DNA from: Pseudomonadota bacterium
GTDB lineage: Bacteria; Bdellovibrionota_B; Oligoflexia; Oligoflexales; CAIYRB01
Reading direction: 5' to 3'
Length of the DNA stretch: 35,262 nt
Assembly: GCA_026390435.1 (NCBI GenBank)
Contig: JAPLFY010000097.1
Location: 1 to 35,262, forward strand
The position numbers and the translations under genes were made by a program. The notes beneath the pieces were generated by a model, which had not been told where the DNA came from, did no database searches, and was given only the letters and a program-made list of their open reading frames with translations. Positions 8,886-15,708 of the stretch are shown in pieces (the stretch's first letter is position 1; each line of letters opens with the position of its first letter).

Positions 8886-9305
8886 GTGATCCAGTCGAAA
8901 GCCCCATCGGAAGTGAAGAGTACGGAGCAATTAGGATTTCTTCTGGGGAAGAGTATCCTCCTCATCGATGATTCGGCTGATTTGTGTTTACTGTATCAGC
9001 GGATCATGGAGACCGAGGGCGCCGTGGTCACAACGACAACCACTGCCCAGCAAGGCATCGCGCTGGCATTAACGCGCAATTTTGATTTAGTCGTCATGGA
9101 CATTGAAATGCCAATTATCACCGGTCTGGAAGCAGCATCTATGCTGAGACGGGCGGGGTTTAATCGGCCGCTCGTGGCATTAAGCGGCCATTCTGATGAC
9201 GACCACAGGCAAGCCGCCCTGAACTCCGGCTACGATGGTTATCTGTGTAAGGACGGCGATACCCTCAACTTCTCTGAACGCCTCAGGCCTTGGTTGGGCT
9301 GCTAA
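8886..9305 (+). CDS. single-domain response regulator (receiver only)
   Basis: A 139-residue protein made of one CheY-like receiver domain with a 22-residue N-terminal tail. The full phosphorylation set is present: acidic pair in LLIDDS, phospho-acceptor Asp72 (VVMDIEMP), Ser100 (VALSGHS) and Lys122 (LCKDG). There is no output domain, so it would act by protein contact or as a phosphate shuttle or sink. The GTG start at 8886 has an AGGGGG element eight bases upstream. The 3' end overlaps the convergent purC by 23 bases. It lies directly behind mrdA but with a 66-base gap, so linkage to the shape operon is not certain. Confidence 0.85.
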   Translation: MIQSKAPSEVKSTEQLGFLLGKSILLIDDSADLCLLYQRIMETEGAVVTTTTTAQQGIALALTRNFDLVVMDIEMPIITGLEAASMLRRAGFNRPLVALSGHSDDDHRQAALNSGYDGYLCKDGDTLNFSERLRPWLGC

Positions 9306-10290
9306 TCATAGCTAACAGATCGACCAGACCCGGACCGTTGGTTTGCAGAGGCTTACCCACTAAAGTCTCGGCGACCTTTAGATAAACTGATGCTAACTCA
9401 ACCAGTTGCGCCGTAGGCACCACGGGTACTTGGCCTTCGCCACTGAACCCTTGCGCCAATAGGTAACGGCGGACAATTTCTTTGTCCAACATGTCGGGAG
9501 TTGCCCCTGCTGCTAAGCGCTCGGCATAGGTCTTAGCCAACCACAAGCGGCTTGAGTCAGGCGTGTGAATCTCATCGATGACCTTAATCTCGCCAGATTT
9601 GGTGCGACCAAACTCGTACTTGGTATCGACCAGCAACCATCCTGAACGCTCAAGCACGGTCTGCCCATGGGCAAATAACCGCAAAGCCTTAGTGCTAATC
9701 TCGTCCCACTCTGCTTGGCTCACCACGCCTGCCGCTATCAGCTCAGCGGGGGACGTGTTTTCATCGTGCTCAAATGCCGCAGCTTTAGTCGTCGGCGTAA
9801 TGATATTGCGCGGTAATTTGCCGTAAGGCTGCAGAGCGTCCGGCAAGATTTCACCGCAAAATAAGCGCTCCCCCTTGGCATAGGCACGCTGCATACTGCC
9901 CGCCATATAACCACGTACCACAACCTCGACTTTAAACGGAGTGGCCCGCTCGACACGAAGCACTCGCTCATGTGGTCGACTGAGTAGATGCGTTGGCACC
10001 ACTTTCTTGGCTTCACTTAGCCAAAACTCAGAAATCTCGGTAAGTATGGTGCCTTTATAAGGGACCATACCAATGAGCTTATCGAAGGCCGTCAGTCGAT
10101 CGGAATGGACGATCAGCAACTCATCGCCAACCGTCACCACATCCCGCACCTTGCCGGTGTAGGTTGCGTGATCCCGCGCCGCTAACTCAGCCCGTTGATC
10201 AGCCGTCAAACCGCCGTAACAGTGGGCCTTTAGGGTTGCACCTGAGGGGTCACTTGCGATGTCAGTGAGAAGGTCTTTGAGTGCTGGCAT
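9283..10290 (-). CDS. purC: phosphoribosylaminoimidazole-succinocarboxamide synthase
   Basis: SAICAR synthetase of purine biosynthesis, ATP-dependent joining of aspartate to CAIR. Recognisable family segments are GKVRDV near the N-terminus, SDRLTAFD, VVRGYMAGS, PTTKA, LVDTKYEFG and VIDEIHTPDSSRLW. At 335 residues it is of the longer, yeast-Ade1-like type rather than the roughly 240-residue E. coli type. The ATG at 10290 is preceded by an AGGGGGG stretch; a longer frame from 10335 adds residues that do not resemble the family. The 3' end overlaps the receiver gene at 8886-9305. Confidence 0.95.
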   Translation of the reverse strand: MPALKDLLTDIASDPSGATLKAHCYGGLTADQRAELAARDHATYTGKVRDVVTVGDELLIVHSDRLTAFDKLIGMVPYKGTILTEISEFWLSEAKKVVPTHLLSRPHERVLRVERATPFKVEVVVRGYMAGSMQRAYAKGERLFCGEILPDALQPYGKLPRNIITPTTKAAAFEHDENTSPAELIAAGVVSQAEWDEISTKALRLFAHGQTVLERSGWLLVDTKYEFGRTKSGEIKVIDEIHTPDSSRLWLAKTYAERLAAGATPDMLDKEIVRRYLLAQGFSGEGQVPVVPTAQLVELASVYLKVAETLVGKPLQTNGPGLVDLLAMISSPTKA

Positions 10291-10436
10291 GCGCCCCCCT
10301 GAGTTGGTGATTCTCGCCGCGCCGCCAGCCGCCACGCGGCAGTGGTCAACGCAACCTTCGTGAATGAGAGACGAAATAATGCATCAGCGCGGGGACGTCA
10401 ACGACCAGATGGAATTGGCACAGGATAACAAGCTTT

Positions 10437-10468
10437 GATCACTACGAAACTATAGTTTCGTGTTGATC
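10437..10468. promoter_or_regulatory. 32-bp operator-like palindrome
   Basis: The centre is a perfect 18-bp palindrome, ACGAAACTATAGTTTCGT (10444-10461); outer arms GATC(A)...(T)GATC extend the symmetry to 10437-10468 with two mismatched pairs. It lies in the divergent region between purC and the NtrC-family gene, 147 bases before purC and 82 before the regulator. Perfect dyads of this kind are typical binding sites for a dimeric regulator. Which gene it controls cannot be decided; an ACGAAAC half-site recurs at 12689 before the receiver gene. Confidence 0.6.
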
Positions 10469-10549
10469 TTAACTGAAAAGACCTACATGACATGGTCGTC
10501 CTAAATTTTTGCGACAAGACGGTGAAGACGAGTTACGCTCGCGCCGTGC

Positions 10550-11971
10550 ATGGCATCCACCTCAAGAAGCTTGAGTAAAACAATGGCCGCAGCCAAGTAC
10601 ATGGGTCGTATTTTGCTCGTCGACGACGACGAGTTGGTGACGCAGTTTTACGAGACCTTTCTGACTGCTGCAGGATTCATCACTCATACCAGCCGTGATC
10701 TCAAATCAACCAAAGAACTATTAACCCAGTACTACTTTGACGCGGTGCTGCTCGACCTACAGCTGGGTCATGAAGAGGGAACGAACGGCTTACCATTTAT
10801 CCTGAAAATGACGCCTTCGACTAAAGTGTTCATTCTCACCTCATACGGTTCGATCGAGCGCGCGGTCGAGTGTATGCGACGCGGTGCCACTGGATTTTTT
10901 GCCAAAGGTACTGAGCCTGAGAAGATTCTGGCGGAAATTAACGCCCATTTGACGCCTCCTTTTAAAGAATCCTTTCAACTTACGGCAGATCATCGGAAGG
11001 CTCTCGGACTGGTTGGCGAAAGCAACGCCATCAAAGAAATGCTGACGATGATCGACAAGATTCGCAAAGTCGACTCGACTGTCCTCATTCTAGGCGAATC
11101 TGGTACCGGTAAAGAGGTGGTGGCTCGAGCTATCCACCAAACTTCGCTGCGCGCCACGGAACGTTTTAACGCCATCAATTGCGGTGCGATTCCAGAACAG
11201 TTGCTTGAGTCTGAACTATTCGGCCATCGCAAGGGCAGCTTCACCGACGCTAAATGTGATCGCAAGGGAATCTTTGAAGTGTGCTCCTCCGGCACACTGC
11301 TGCTCGATGAAATCGGCGACATGCCACTGGCGTTGCAGACCAAACTGCTGCGCGTCCTGCAGGAAAGACAAGTAACACCAATTGGCTCCAGTACACCGAT
11401 CAACATCAGTACTAGGGTTATTGCGGCGACGCACCGCGACATCTTAGACGAAGCAAAAAGCAAGCGCTTCCGCGAAGACCTCTACTACCGTTTATCGGTG
11501 GTAGTGATCCGGATTCCACCGCTGCGGCACCGAATTGAAGATATTCCGCATTTGACGAATCATTTTTTGGAGCAGTTCAACCAGCGTTTTGCCAAGACGG
11601 TGCGGCCACCCAGCCCCGCTGTGCTGGCGCGTCTGATGGCCTATGATTGGCCGGGCAACGTGCGAGAGCTCCAAAATGCAATTGAGCGCGCAGTGGTACT
11701 ATCTATCGACGACGAGCTGTGTATCAACGACGTGTTCCAGCACCTAAATCTGAAAGCGGGTATCCCGGCACCAGAGGAAGGCCTAAACAGGTCAGTATTT
11801 GTATTGCCGCTTACGGAAGCGAAGCAGTGCTTCGAGAAGACCTATATAGAGAATCTGCTGCACTTGAGTGGCGGTAATATTTCTGAAGCTGCACGCATCT
11901 CAGGACGCTATAGAGCAGACATCTACCGACTCATGAACCGATACGGCTTCGACAGAGGGAGCTTTCGTTAA
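10550..11971 (+). CDS. NtrC-family sigma-54-dependent response regulator
   Basis: Phosphorylation-controlled activator of sigma-54 RNA polymerase. Domains in order: receiver (about 19-135) with VDDDE, phospho-acceptor Asp69 (LLDLQL), ILTSYG and FAKG; AAA+ domain (about 150-375) with Walker A GESGTGKE, Walker B LLLDEIGDM, and arginine-finger region FREDLYYRL; C-terminal Fis-type helix-turn-helix (about 425-470; GGNISEAARISGRYRADIYR). The sigma-54-contacting GAFTGA loop reads GSFTDA (229-234), keeping Phe and Thr but changing Ala2 and Gly5. The ATG at 10550 lacks a clear ribosome-binding site; ATGs at 10583 and 10601 are alternatives. The HPt gene starts at the very next base after the stop. 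Two sigma-54 promoters lie downstream at 12377 and 14219. Confidence 0.93.
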   Translation: MASTSRSLSKTMAAAKYMGRILLVDDDELVTQFYETFLTAAGFITHTSRDLKSTKELLTQYYFDAVLLDLQLGHEEGTNGLPFILKMTPSTKVFILTSYGSIERAVECMRRGATGFFAKGTEPEKILAEINAHLTPPFKESFQLTADHRKALGLVGESNAIKEMLTMIDKIRKVDSTVLILGESGTGKEVVARAIHQTSLRATERFNAINCGAIPEQLLESELFGHRKGSFTDAKCDRKGIFEVCSSGTLLLDEIGDMPLALQTKLLRVLQERQVTPIGSSTPINISTRVIAATHRDILDEAKSKRFREDLYYRLSVVVIRIPPLRHRIEDIPHLTNHFLEQFNQRFAKTVRPPSPAVLARLMAYDWPGNVRELQNAIERAVVLSIDDELCINDVFQHLNLKAGIPAPEEGLNRSVFVLPLTEAKQCFEKTYIENLLHLSGGNISEAARISGRYRADIYRLMNRYGFDRGSFR

Positions 11972-12325
11972 ATGCCGGACGTAGATCCTCCGACAACGGA
12001 AAGTGACGGCGAAAGAGTCGTCCAGCCCCCCGCGCAATTACGCTCTCGCTACGCTGACCATCAATTACTTGGACCGTTAGTAGTTGAGTATGTGGCGGCA
12101 CTGCCGGAAATTCTCGCACAAATCACCCGCGCTTTTGAAGCCAACGAATTCGCCGAATTAAAGCGCCTTTGCCATCGGGTTTGCGGCGAAGCGGCGACAT
12201 TTGGCTTCGAACAGCTTGCGCTCGCGGCTAGAAGACTCGAAATAGCTACTGCACATAGCGACCTTGAAGACTTACGTGATGCACAGTCGTCCCTCATGGA
12301 CTGCAGCCGACGGATTGCGGTTTAG
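11972..12325 (+). CDS. HPt-domain phosphotransfer protein
   Basis: A 117-residue helical protein whose second half is a histidine phosphotransfer domain: RLCHRVCGEAATFGFEQLA, with His68 in the place of the phospho-accepting histidine of the HxxKG motif (here H-R-V-C-G). The first 25 residues are polar and Pro-rich. The ATG directly follows the stop codon of the NtrC-family regulator, so translation is coupled and the two probably act together in one phosphorelay. It is followed by a gene-free stretch of about 450 bases with a sigma-54 promoter. Confidence 0.78.
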   Translation: MPDVDPPTTESDGERVVQPPAQLRSRYADHQLLGPLVVEYVAALPEILAQITRAFEANEFAELKRLCHRVCGEAATFGFEQLALAARRLEIATAHSDLEDLRDAQSSLMDCSRRIAV

Positions 12326-12376
12326 CTGCTTTCGTCCTTGTTTCAAAATCGCAGAAGTTAGAGAAATCGAAAAAGT

Positions 12377-12392
12377 TGGCACACAGATTGCT
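12377..12392 (+). promoter_or_regulatory. sigma-54 promoter
   Basis: TGGCACACAGATTGCT matches the -24/-12 consensus (TGGCACG-N4-TTGCW) at every position except the G after TGGCAC, with GG and GC separated by exactly ten bases. Transcription would begin near 12403, about 50 bases past the HPt stop. The nearest annotated gene on this strand starts 380 bases on, with structured sequence in between. Confidence 0.72.
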
Positions 12393-12402
12393 AAGAGGAA
12401 AC

Positions 12403-12535
12403 CACCGCTAGGCAGGCACAGTGATCCCCTCACGAACAAACCTGTCACCAACCGCCTAGCGAAATGAATCCGTGGGAGCCTATTTGGCGATCCGCGTTGG
12501 TGTGGGTGGTGCGTTCATGGCGCACCACCCACAAT
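12403..12535 (+). ncRNA. candidate sigma-54-driven small RNA or structured leader
   Basis: The segment beginning at the predicted sigma-54 start can fold into a long-range stem (CGCTAGGC 12406-12413 with GCCTAGCG 12454-12461) enclosing a small GTGA/TCAC hairpin (12421-12433), and ends in a 13-bp perfect hairpin at 12501-12533. No convincing ribosome-binding site or reading frame fills it. It could be a free RNA of about 130 bases or the 5' leader of the receiver gene at 12784. The end is a guess, since no T-tract follows the last hairpin. Confidence 0.4.
12501..12533 (+). terminator. strong hairpin, possible terminator
   Basis: TGTGGGTGGTGCG (12501-12513) and its exact reverse complement (12521-12533) flank a seven-base loop, a very stable 13-bp stem. 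No run of Ts follows on either strand, so it may be a processing or attenuation structure or a transcript end stabiliser instead of a classical intrinsic terminator. Confidence 0.45.
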
Positions 12536-12612
12536 GCATTTAAGGGCCTCTCATCCGCACCTATGTATGATGACTACATGATCTGTCATAACTGTAACTA
12601 ATCACCATCATC

Positions 12613-12630
12613 TGTAGGATTTTTCCTACA
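12613..12630. promoter_or_regulatory. 18-bp palindrome resembling a GacA/UvrY-type box
   Basis: TGTAGGATTTTTCCTACA is a perfect dyad (7-bp arms, 4-base centre). Its form TGTAGG-N6-CCTACA closely resembles the TGTAAG-N6-CTTACA site of the GacA/UvrY group of NarL-type regulators. As RNA it could also form a hairpin. It is 154 bases before the receiver gene at 12784 and downstream of the sigma-54 promoter at 12377. No NarL-type regulator is encoded in the window. Confidence 0.45.
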
Positions 12631-12666
12631 ATAACTGACGCCACCGAAACAGACTGGCCGGCCAAT

Positions 12667-12750
12667 ATGCTAGCTGACGAGGTTCAAGACGAAACTGAAT
12701 ACATGGAATGGATTTTGCAGAGTGCCAAAATGACCCATGTTCATACGTAA
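12667..12750 (+). CDS. possible 27-residue small protein
   Basis: An ATG-to-TAA frame encoding an acidic peptide beginning MLADEVQDETEYMEW. It lies in the leader of the receiver gene at 12784 and ends 33 bases before it. There is no convincing Shine-Dalgarno sequence (only GGCCGG at the right distance) and nothing to compare it with, so it could be a chance frame or an upstream regulatory peptide. Confidence 0.2.
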   Translation: MLADEVQDETEYMEWILQSAKMTHVHT

Positions 12751-12783
12751 AGATTCGCGACGACCAACAGCAGGAGACGCATC

Positions 12784-13248
12784 ATGTACTGGTTAGAAAA
12801 CAACCTTAGAGAGCAGAAGGGTCTTATACAACCGAGCGTGATCCTTTATCGTAAAAAGGGCCTTCTGCTAATTGACGATGATGAGTGGTTCCGCTCATTA
12901 TTTCGCCTAATATGCGAGGCCCAAGGCATTCCCGTCACTGCGTATGCGTCACTCGCGGACATGCCTTCATTTGCTTCGCTCCAAGACTACGATGTGGTGA
13001 TTCTCGACTATTATCTTGAGTCCTTTAAAGGACCCGAGATAGCTGAATACATTGACGTGTTCTTTGATGATCTGCCCGTCGTGGTCATTAGCGGTGCGGA
13101 CATCAGCGCGACTGAGCGCCAAACTTGGCCCCGCTGTATCCGAAGCTTTCAGTGTAAAAAGGAGGGTGCACACTCCATCCTAGAAAATGCTCTTGAGCTG
13201 CTCAACGGAAATTGGCTCCCTAAAGCACAGGCTGCCAACCTGAATTAA
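12784..13248 (+). CDS. single-domain response regulator, paralogue of 13299-13799
   Basis: A 154-residue receiver-only protein. Active-site residues: DDDE at 31-34, phospho-acceptor Asp75 (VILDYYLES), Ser103 (VVISGAD) and Lys125/126 (QCKKEG). It differs from standard CheY proteins in the region after the acceptor, where the motif KGPEIAEYIDVF replaces the usual MPxMdG loop; the next gene has the matching RGDELAEYLDMF. These two proteins are therefore close paralogues with an unusual beta3-alpha3 loop and alpha3-alpha4 face. AGGAG lies seven bases before the ATG. No output domain is present. The partner is probably one of the two local HPt proteins. Confidence 0.85.
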   Translation: MYWLENNLREQKGLIQPSVILYRKKGLLLIDDDEWFRSLFRLICEAQGIPVTAYASLADMPSFASLQDYDVVILDYYLESFKGPEIAEYIDVFFDDLPVVVISGADISATERQTWPRCIRSFQCKKEGAHSILENALELLNGNWLPKAQAANLN

Positions 13249-13266
13249 TCATAGGAGTTCATTAAG

Positions 13267-13296
13267 ATGCTGAGCCAGATACTCGAGGAGAAATAA
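13267..13296 (+). CDS. nine-residue leader ORF coupled to the next receiver gene
   Basis: A tiny frame (product MLSQILEEK) has its own AGGAG nine bases before the ATG and stops two bases before the start of the receiver gene at 13299. The two Glu codons before its last codon (GAGGAG) are the ribosome-binding site of that gene. Such an arrangement suggests translational coupling between the two receiver genes. The peptide itself need not have a function. Confidence 0.4.
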   Translation: MLSQILEEK

Positions 13297-13298
13297 AA

Positions 13299-13799
13299 AT
13301 GACTACGAACACAGCTAATTCCAAGATTCAGCAACAGCCGCCACAAGATAAACTGGTCATCTTCGATGATGATCCCTATTTTGGAGCATTGATTTCAGCG
13401 ACTGCACGCAATTTCGGCTTTGCCCCCAATTATTTCCAGTCGCTCTACGCAATGGGAAATTTCGCCCGCATCAAGGACTATGACATCGCCATCATTGATG
13501 TTTATATGGACTCGATCAGAGGCGATGAGTTAGCAGAATATCTCGATATGTTTGTCGTCCAGGTCCCAGTCGTACTCGTGAGCGGTAAAGATTTTAACCT
13601 GGAACACCAGAGCGCGGAATGGCCCTCGTCAGTGCGTGCGTTTATTCACAAGTCGGAAGGGCCATACCAGATTTTAGCTACTACGCGCGCCGTGCTCCAG
13701 CGTGACCGGCTGTTAAAGCGCCTGGCTGCAGGCGGGCATCCCCACGGGCTCGGTATTGTTAGTGATCTAGACCAAGCATCGCCAGGTGGCATAGCCTAG
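13299..13799 (+). CDS. single-domain response regulator, paralogue of 12784-13248
   Basis: A 166-residue protein with one receiver domain: FDDDPYF, phospho-acceptor Asp67 (AIIDVYMDS), Ser95 (VLVSGKD) and Lys118 (IHKSEG). Like its neighbour it has the RGDELAEYLDMF segment after the acceptor. The N-terminal 17 residues are Gln/Asn-rich and likely flexible; a 45-residue C-terminal extension is basic then glycine-rich. GAGGAG is eight bases before the ATG, inside the leader ORF at 13267-13296. Its last 41 bases overlap the convergent HPt gene, so the two transcripts are antisense at their 3' ends. Confidence 0.85.
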   Translation: MTTNTANSKIQQQPPQDKLVIFDDDPYFGALISATARNFGFAPNYFQSLYAMGNFARIKDYDIAIIDVYMDSIRGDELAEYLDMFVVQVPVVLVSGKDFNLEHQSAEWPSSVRAFIHKSEGPYQILATTRAVLQRDRLLKRLAAGGHPHGLGIVSDLDQASPGGIA

Positions 13800-14094
13800 C
13801 GATCTGCTCCAACAGAATACTAGCCTTAGTTAAATCAATGCCGCCCTTGAGTTCATCCTCTAACGTCTGCGCCAGGCTACCAATTTGCGGGTAGCCGTAG
13901 CCGCCAGCAGTGCCCTTCAAATCGTGACAAACTTTCGCGGCAGCAGCGACATCTCCTGCGCCGAGTGCAACACGCAGCCGCTCGACATATTTGGGCAAGT
14001 TGTCCACGAAAGCTGGCAGGATCTCCGCAATTAATTCGTCATCAGCAAATAGTGATTTTATCGGAAAACTATCGTTTTGAAGATCCGAGATCAT
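13759..14094 (-). CDS. HPt-domain phosphotransfer protein
   Basis: A 111-residue, all-helical histidine phosphotransfer protein with the classical motif KVCHDLKGTAGGYGYPQIG; His57 is the expected phospho-acceptor and the GTAGGYG segment forms the conserved turn beside it. It is a stand-alone HPt protein, so its donors and acceptors must be separate proteins, such as the nearby receivers. AAGGA is eight bases before the ATG. It is divergent from the OmpA-family lipoprotein gene and overlaps the preceding receiver gene by 41 bases at the 3' end. Confidence 0.88.
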   Translation of the reverse strand: MISDLQNDSFPIKSLFADDELIAEILPAFVDNLPKYVERLRVALGAGDVAAAAKVCHDLKGTAGGYGYPQIGSLAQTLEDELKGGIDLTKASILLEQIARLCHLAMLGLDH

Positions 14095-14218
14095 ACGCTC
14101 GTTCCTTTTTATGAGATGGGAACAGTCATATGCATGCCTTTCGGATGCACGAATTACCGCATTACCTCAGATAATTTTAAAGTGCACTATGCAAAATATT
14201 AAGGCTCTTCGGGTAAAT

Positions 14219-14234
14219 TGGCATTCCGCTTGCA
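14219..14234 (+). promoter_or_regulatory. sigma-54 promoter of the OmpA-family lipoprotein gene
   Basis: TGGCATTCCGCTTGCA keeps TGGCA, the ten-base GG-GC spacing and TTGCA of the sigma-54 consensus. The start of transcription would be near 14246, 35 bases before the ATG at 14281. An interrupted repeat TGCAT-N9-ATGCA (14131-14149), about 70 bases upstream, is a possible activator site. Confidence 0.7.
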
Positions 14235-14280
14235 GTGCGACTGGCACTGACGAGTGCAAACACATACTTCGAGGTACTTT

Positions 14281-15648
14281 ATGCAACAGATTCGGAAGAT
14301 GCAGGCTGTGGGATACATATCGCTGATGCTGGTTTCTGCAGGTTGCCAAAGTGTCCCCATCGAGCAACTTCCTGCCAATGCTGATCCTTCTGCTGAAATC
14401 AGCAGGTTAGAGGCCGGACGTGAAGCGGCTCTAGCGGACCAAGCGGACGTTTTAGCACCAGATAGTTTTAAAGAGGTCAGCGAGCACCTCGCCGAAGCGA
14501 AGAGATTGCGCACCAGAAATGCTAGTAATGAAGCGATTCTAGAGAGTGTTGCTGGGGGTCTTGCCTACCTAAAAAAGGCTGAGGAAGCGACTAAAGCTGC
14601 CCAAGACGTAATGCCTGAAGTTCTGAGCGCACGCCGCGCCGCCCTTTCCGCCAATGCACGGGAATTCGATCGCAAAGGCTTCGAAAAGGCAGACAAAGAA
14701 TTGCGAAGCATCGGTAAAGATCTCGAAGATCGCGATAAGGCTTCAGCCTTGAAAAAACGGCTCGAATTACAAAAAGAATTTGCTGCAGTTGAATCAAATT
14801 CACTACACACCTCTGTGACAGGCCCAGCCAAGCATACGCGGGATGAGGCTATGCGCGAAGGAGCGCAAAAGTTTGCCTCGAGAACCCTGGCAGATCTTGA
14901 CGCCAAACTAAAAGAGGCTGATAGCTACGTTACGGTCAATCTGAAAGATAGAGCAGCTCTCGAAAACAAGGAGGGCGCTCTTTTAAAGAGTGCCGACCGC
15001 CTTGTGAGAATCACGCGCGAATCTAAAGCTTTAAATGCCGAAGATGGAGAAGCGATCGCGCTGCAGCGTGAAACACAAAGCGAACGCCTTGCTAGCGAAC
15101 GAGCTGCCCTTAAAGAAAAGCAGATGGAATTGGAGGAAACCACCTCCGAACTTAAGCAAACCGAGCAGACAGCAGCGCAACTTGCCGCAAACGAAGCCTT
15201 CCAAGACAAAGTGAAGGCCGCGCAACATCAATTTTCATCGACTGAAGCTCAAGTGATGCAACAAGCTGGCAAGGTCATCGTCCGACTGACTGATCTAAGG
15301 TTTGCCGTCGGACAGCACGGCCTTAACTCGTCACGCTTTGGCATGTTAAACCGTGTGTCGGAAGTCATAGGTACCTTTGCCCCGGCCGAGGTCGTAATCC
15401 AAGGCCACAGCGATGCCACCGGCAACGCGAAAGCAAATAAAGAGCTCTCACTAGCTCGCGCTGAAGCAGTGAAAGACTACCTCCAAGCACAGCGCACAAG
15501 CCCTGAAGGTAAGCCCTTGACGCTGCGCGCTGAGGGACTCGGCGATCAACAACCGATCGCTTCAAACAAAACTGCATCCGGACGCGCGAAAAATCGTCGC
15601 GTCGATGTAATCATAGTTCCGCAAAGTCTCCCCACAGTAGCCCACTAA
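14281..15648 (+). CDS. OmpA-family peptidoglycan-binding lipoprotein with coiled coil
   Basis: A 455-residue outer-membrane-type lipoprotein. The signal peptide ends in the lipobox VSAGC. The long middle part (about 30-340) is rich in Ala, Glu, Lys and Arg and predicted to be alpha-helical or coiled coil. The C-terminal OmpA domain (about 340-450) contains VVIQGHSDATGNAKANKELS, the LARAEAVKDYL helix and GRAKNRRVDVII, which hold the diaminopimelate-binding Asp and Arg. The protein probably links the outer membrane to the cell wall across a long helical spacer. The ATG at 14281 has GAGG six bases upstream; an in-frame ATG at 14254 would add residues before a normal signal peptide. Controlled by the sigma-54 promoter at 14219. 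Confidence 0.88.
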   Translation: MQQIRKMQAVGYISLMLVSAGCQSVPIEQLPANADPSAEISRLEAGREAALADQADVLAPDSFKEVSEHLAEAKRLRTRNASNEAILESVAGGLAYLKKAEEATKAAQDVMPEVLSARRAALSANAREFDRKGFEKADKELRSIGKDLEDRDKASALKKRLELQKEFAAVESNSLHTSVTGPAKHTRDEAMREGAQKFASRTLADLDAKLKEADSYVTVNLKDRAALENKEGALLKSADRLVRITRESKALNAEDGEAIALQRETQSERLASERAALKEKQMELEETTSELKQTEQTAAQLAANEAFQDKVKAAQHQFSSTEAQVMQQAGKVIVRLTDLRFAVGQHGLNSSRFGMLNRVSEVIGTFAPAEVVIQGHSDATGNAKANKELSLARAEAVKDYLQAQRTSPEGKPLTLRAEGLGDQQPIASNKTASGRAKNRRVDVIIVPQSLPTVAH

Positions 15649-15665
15649 GCCTCCCCGGCACAGCA

Positions 15666-15702
15666 CGCCGTCTATTGTCACAAAAAGTGATGCTAGACGG
15701 CG
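15666..15702. terminator. probable bidirectional terminator hairpin
   Basis: CGCCGTCTA (15666-15674) pairs with TAGACGGCG (15694-15702), with further TCAC/GTGA pairing inside around an A5 loop. It lies between the convergent ends of the OmpA-family gene and panE. Only a short T-rich stretch (TTGTTT) follows on the plus strand. Confidence 0.55.
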
Positions 15703-15708
15703 AGTTGT

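Noticed and set aside
12653-12675. TGGCCGGCCAATATGCT as a second sigma-54 promoter before the receiver gene
   Set aside because: GG and GC are eleven bases apart instead of ten, and the consensus flanks are missing.
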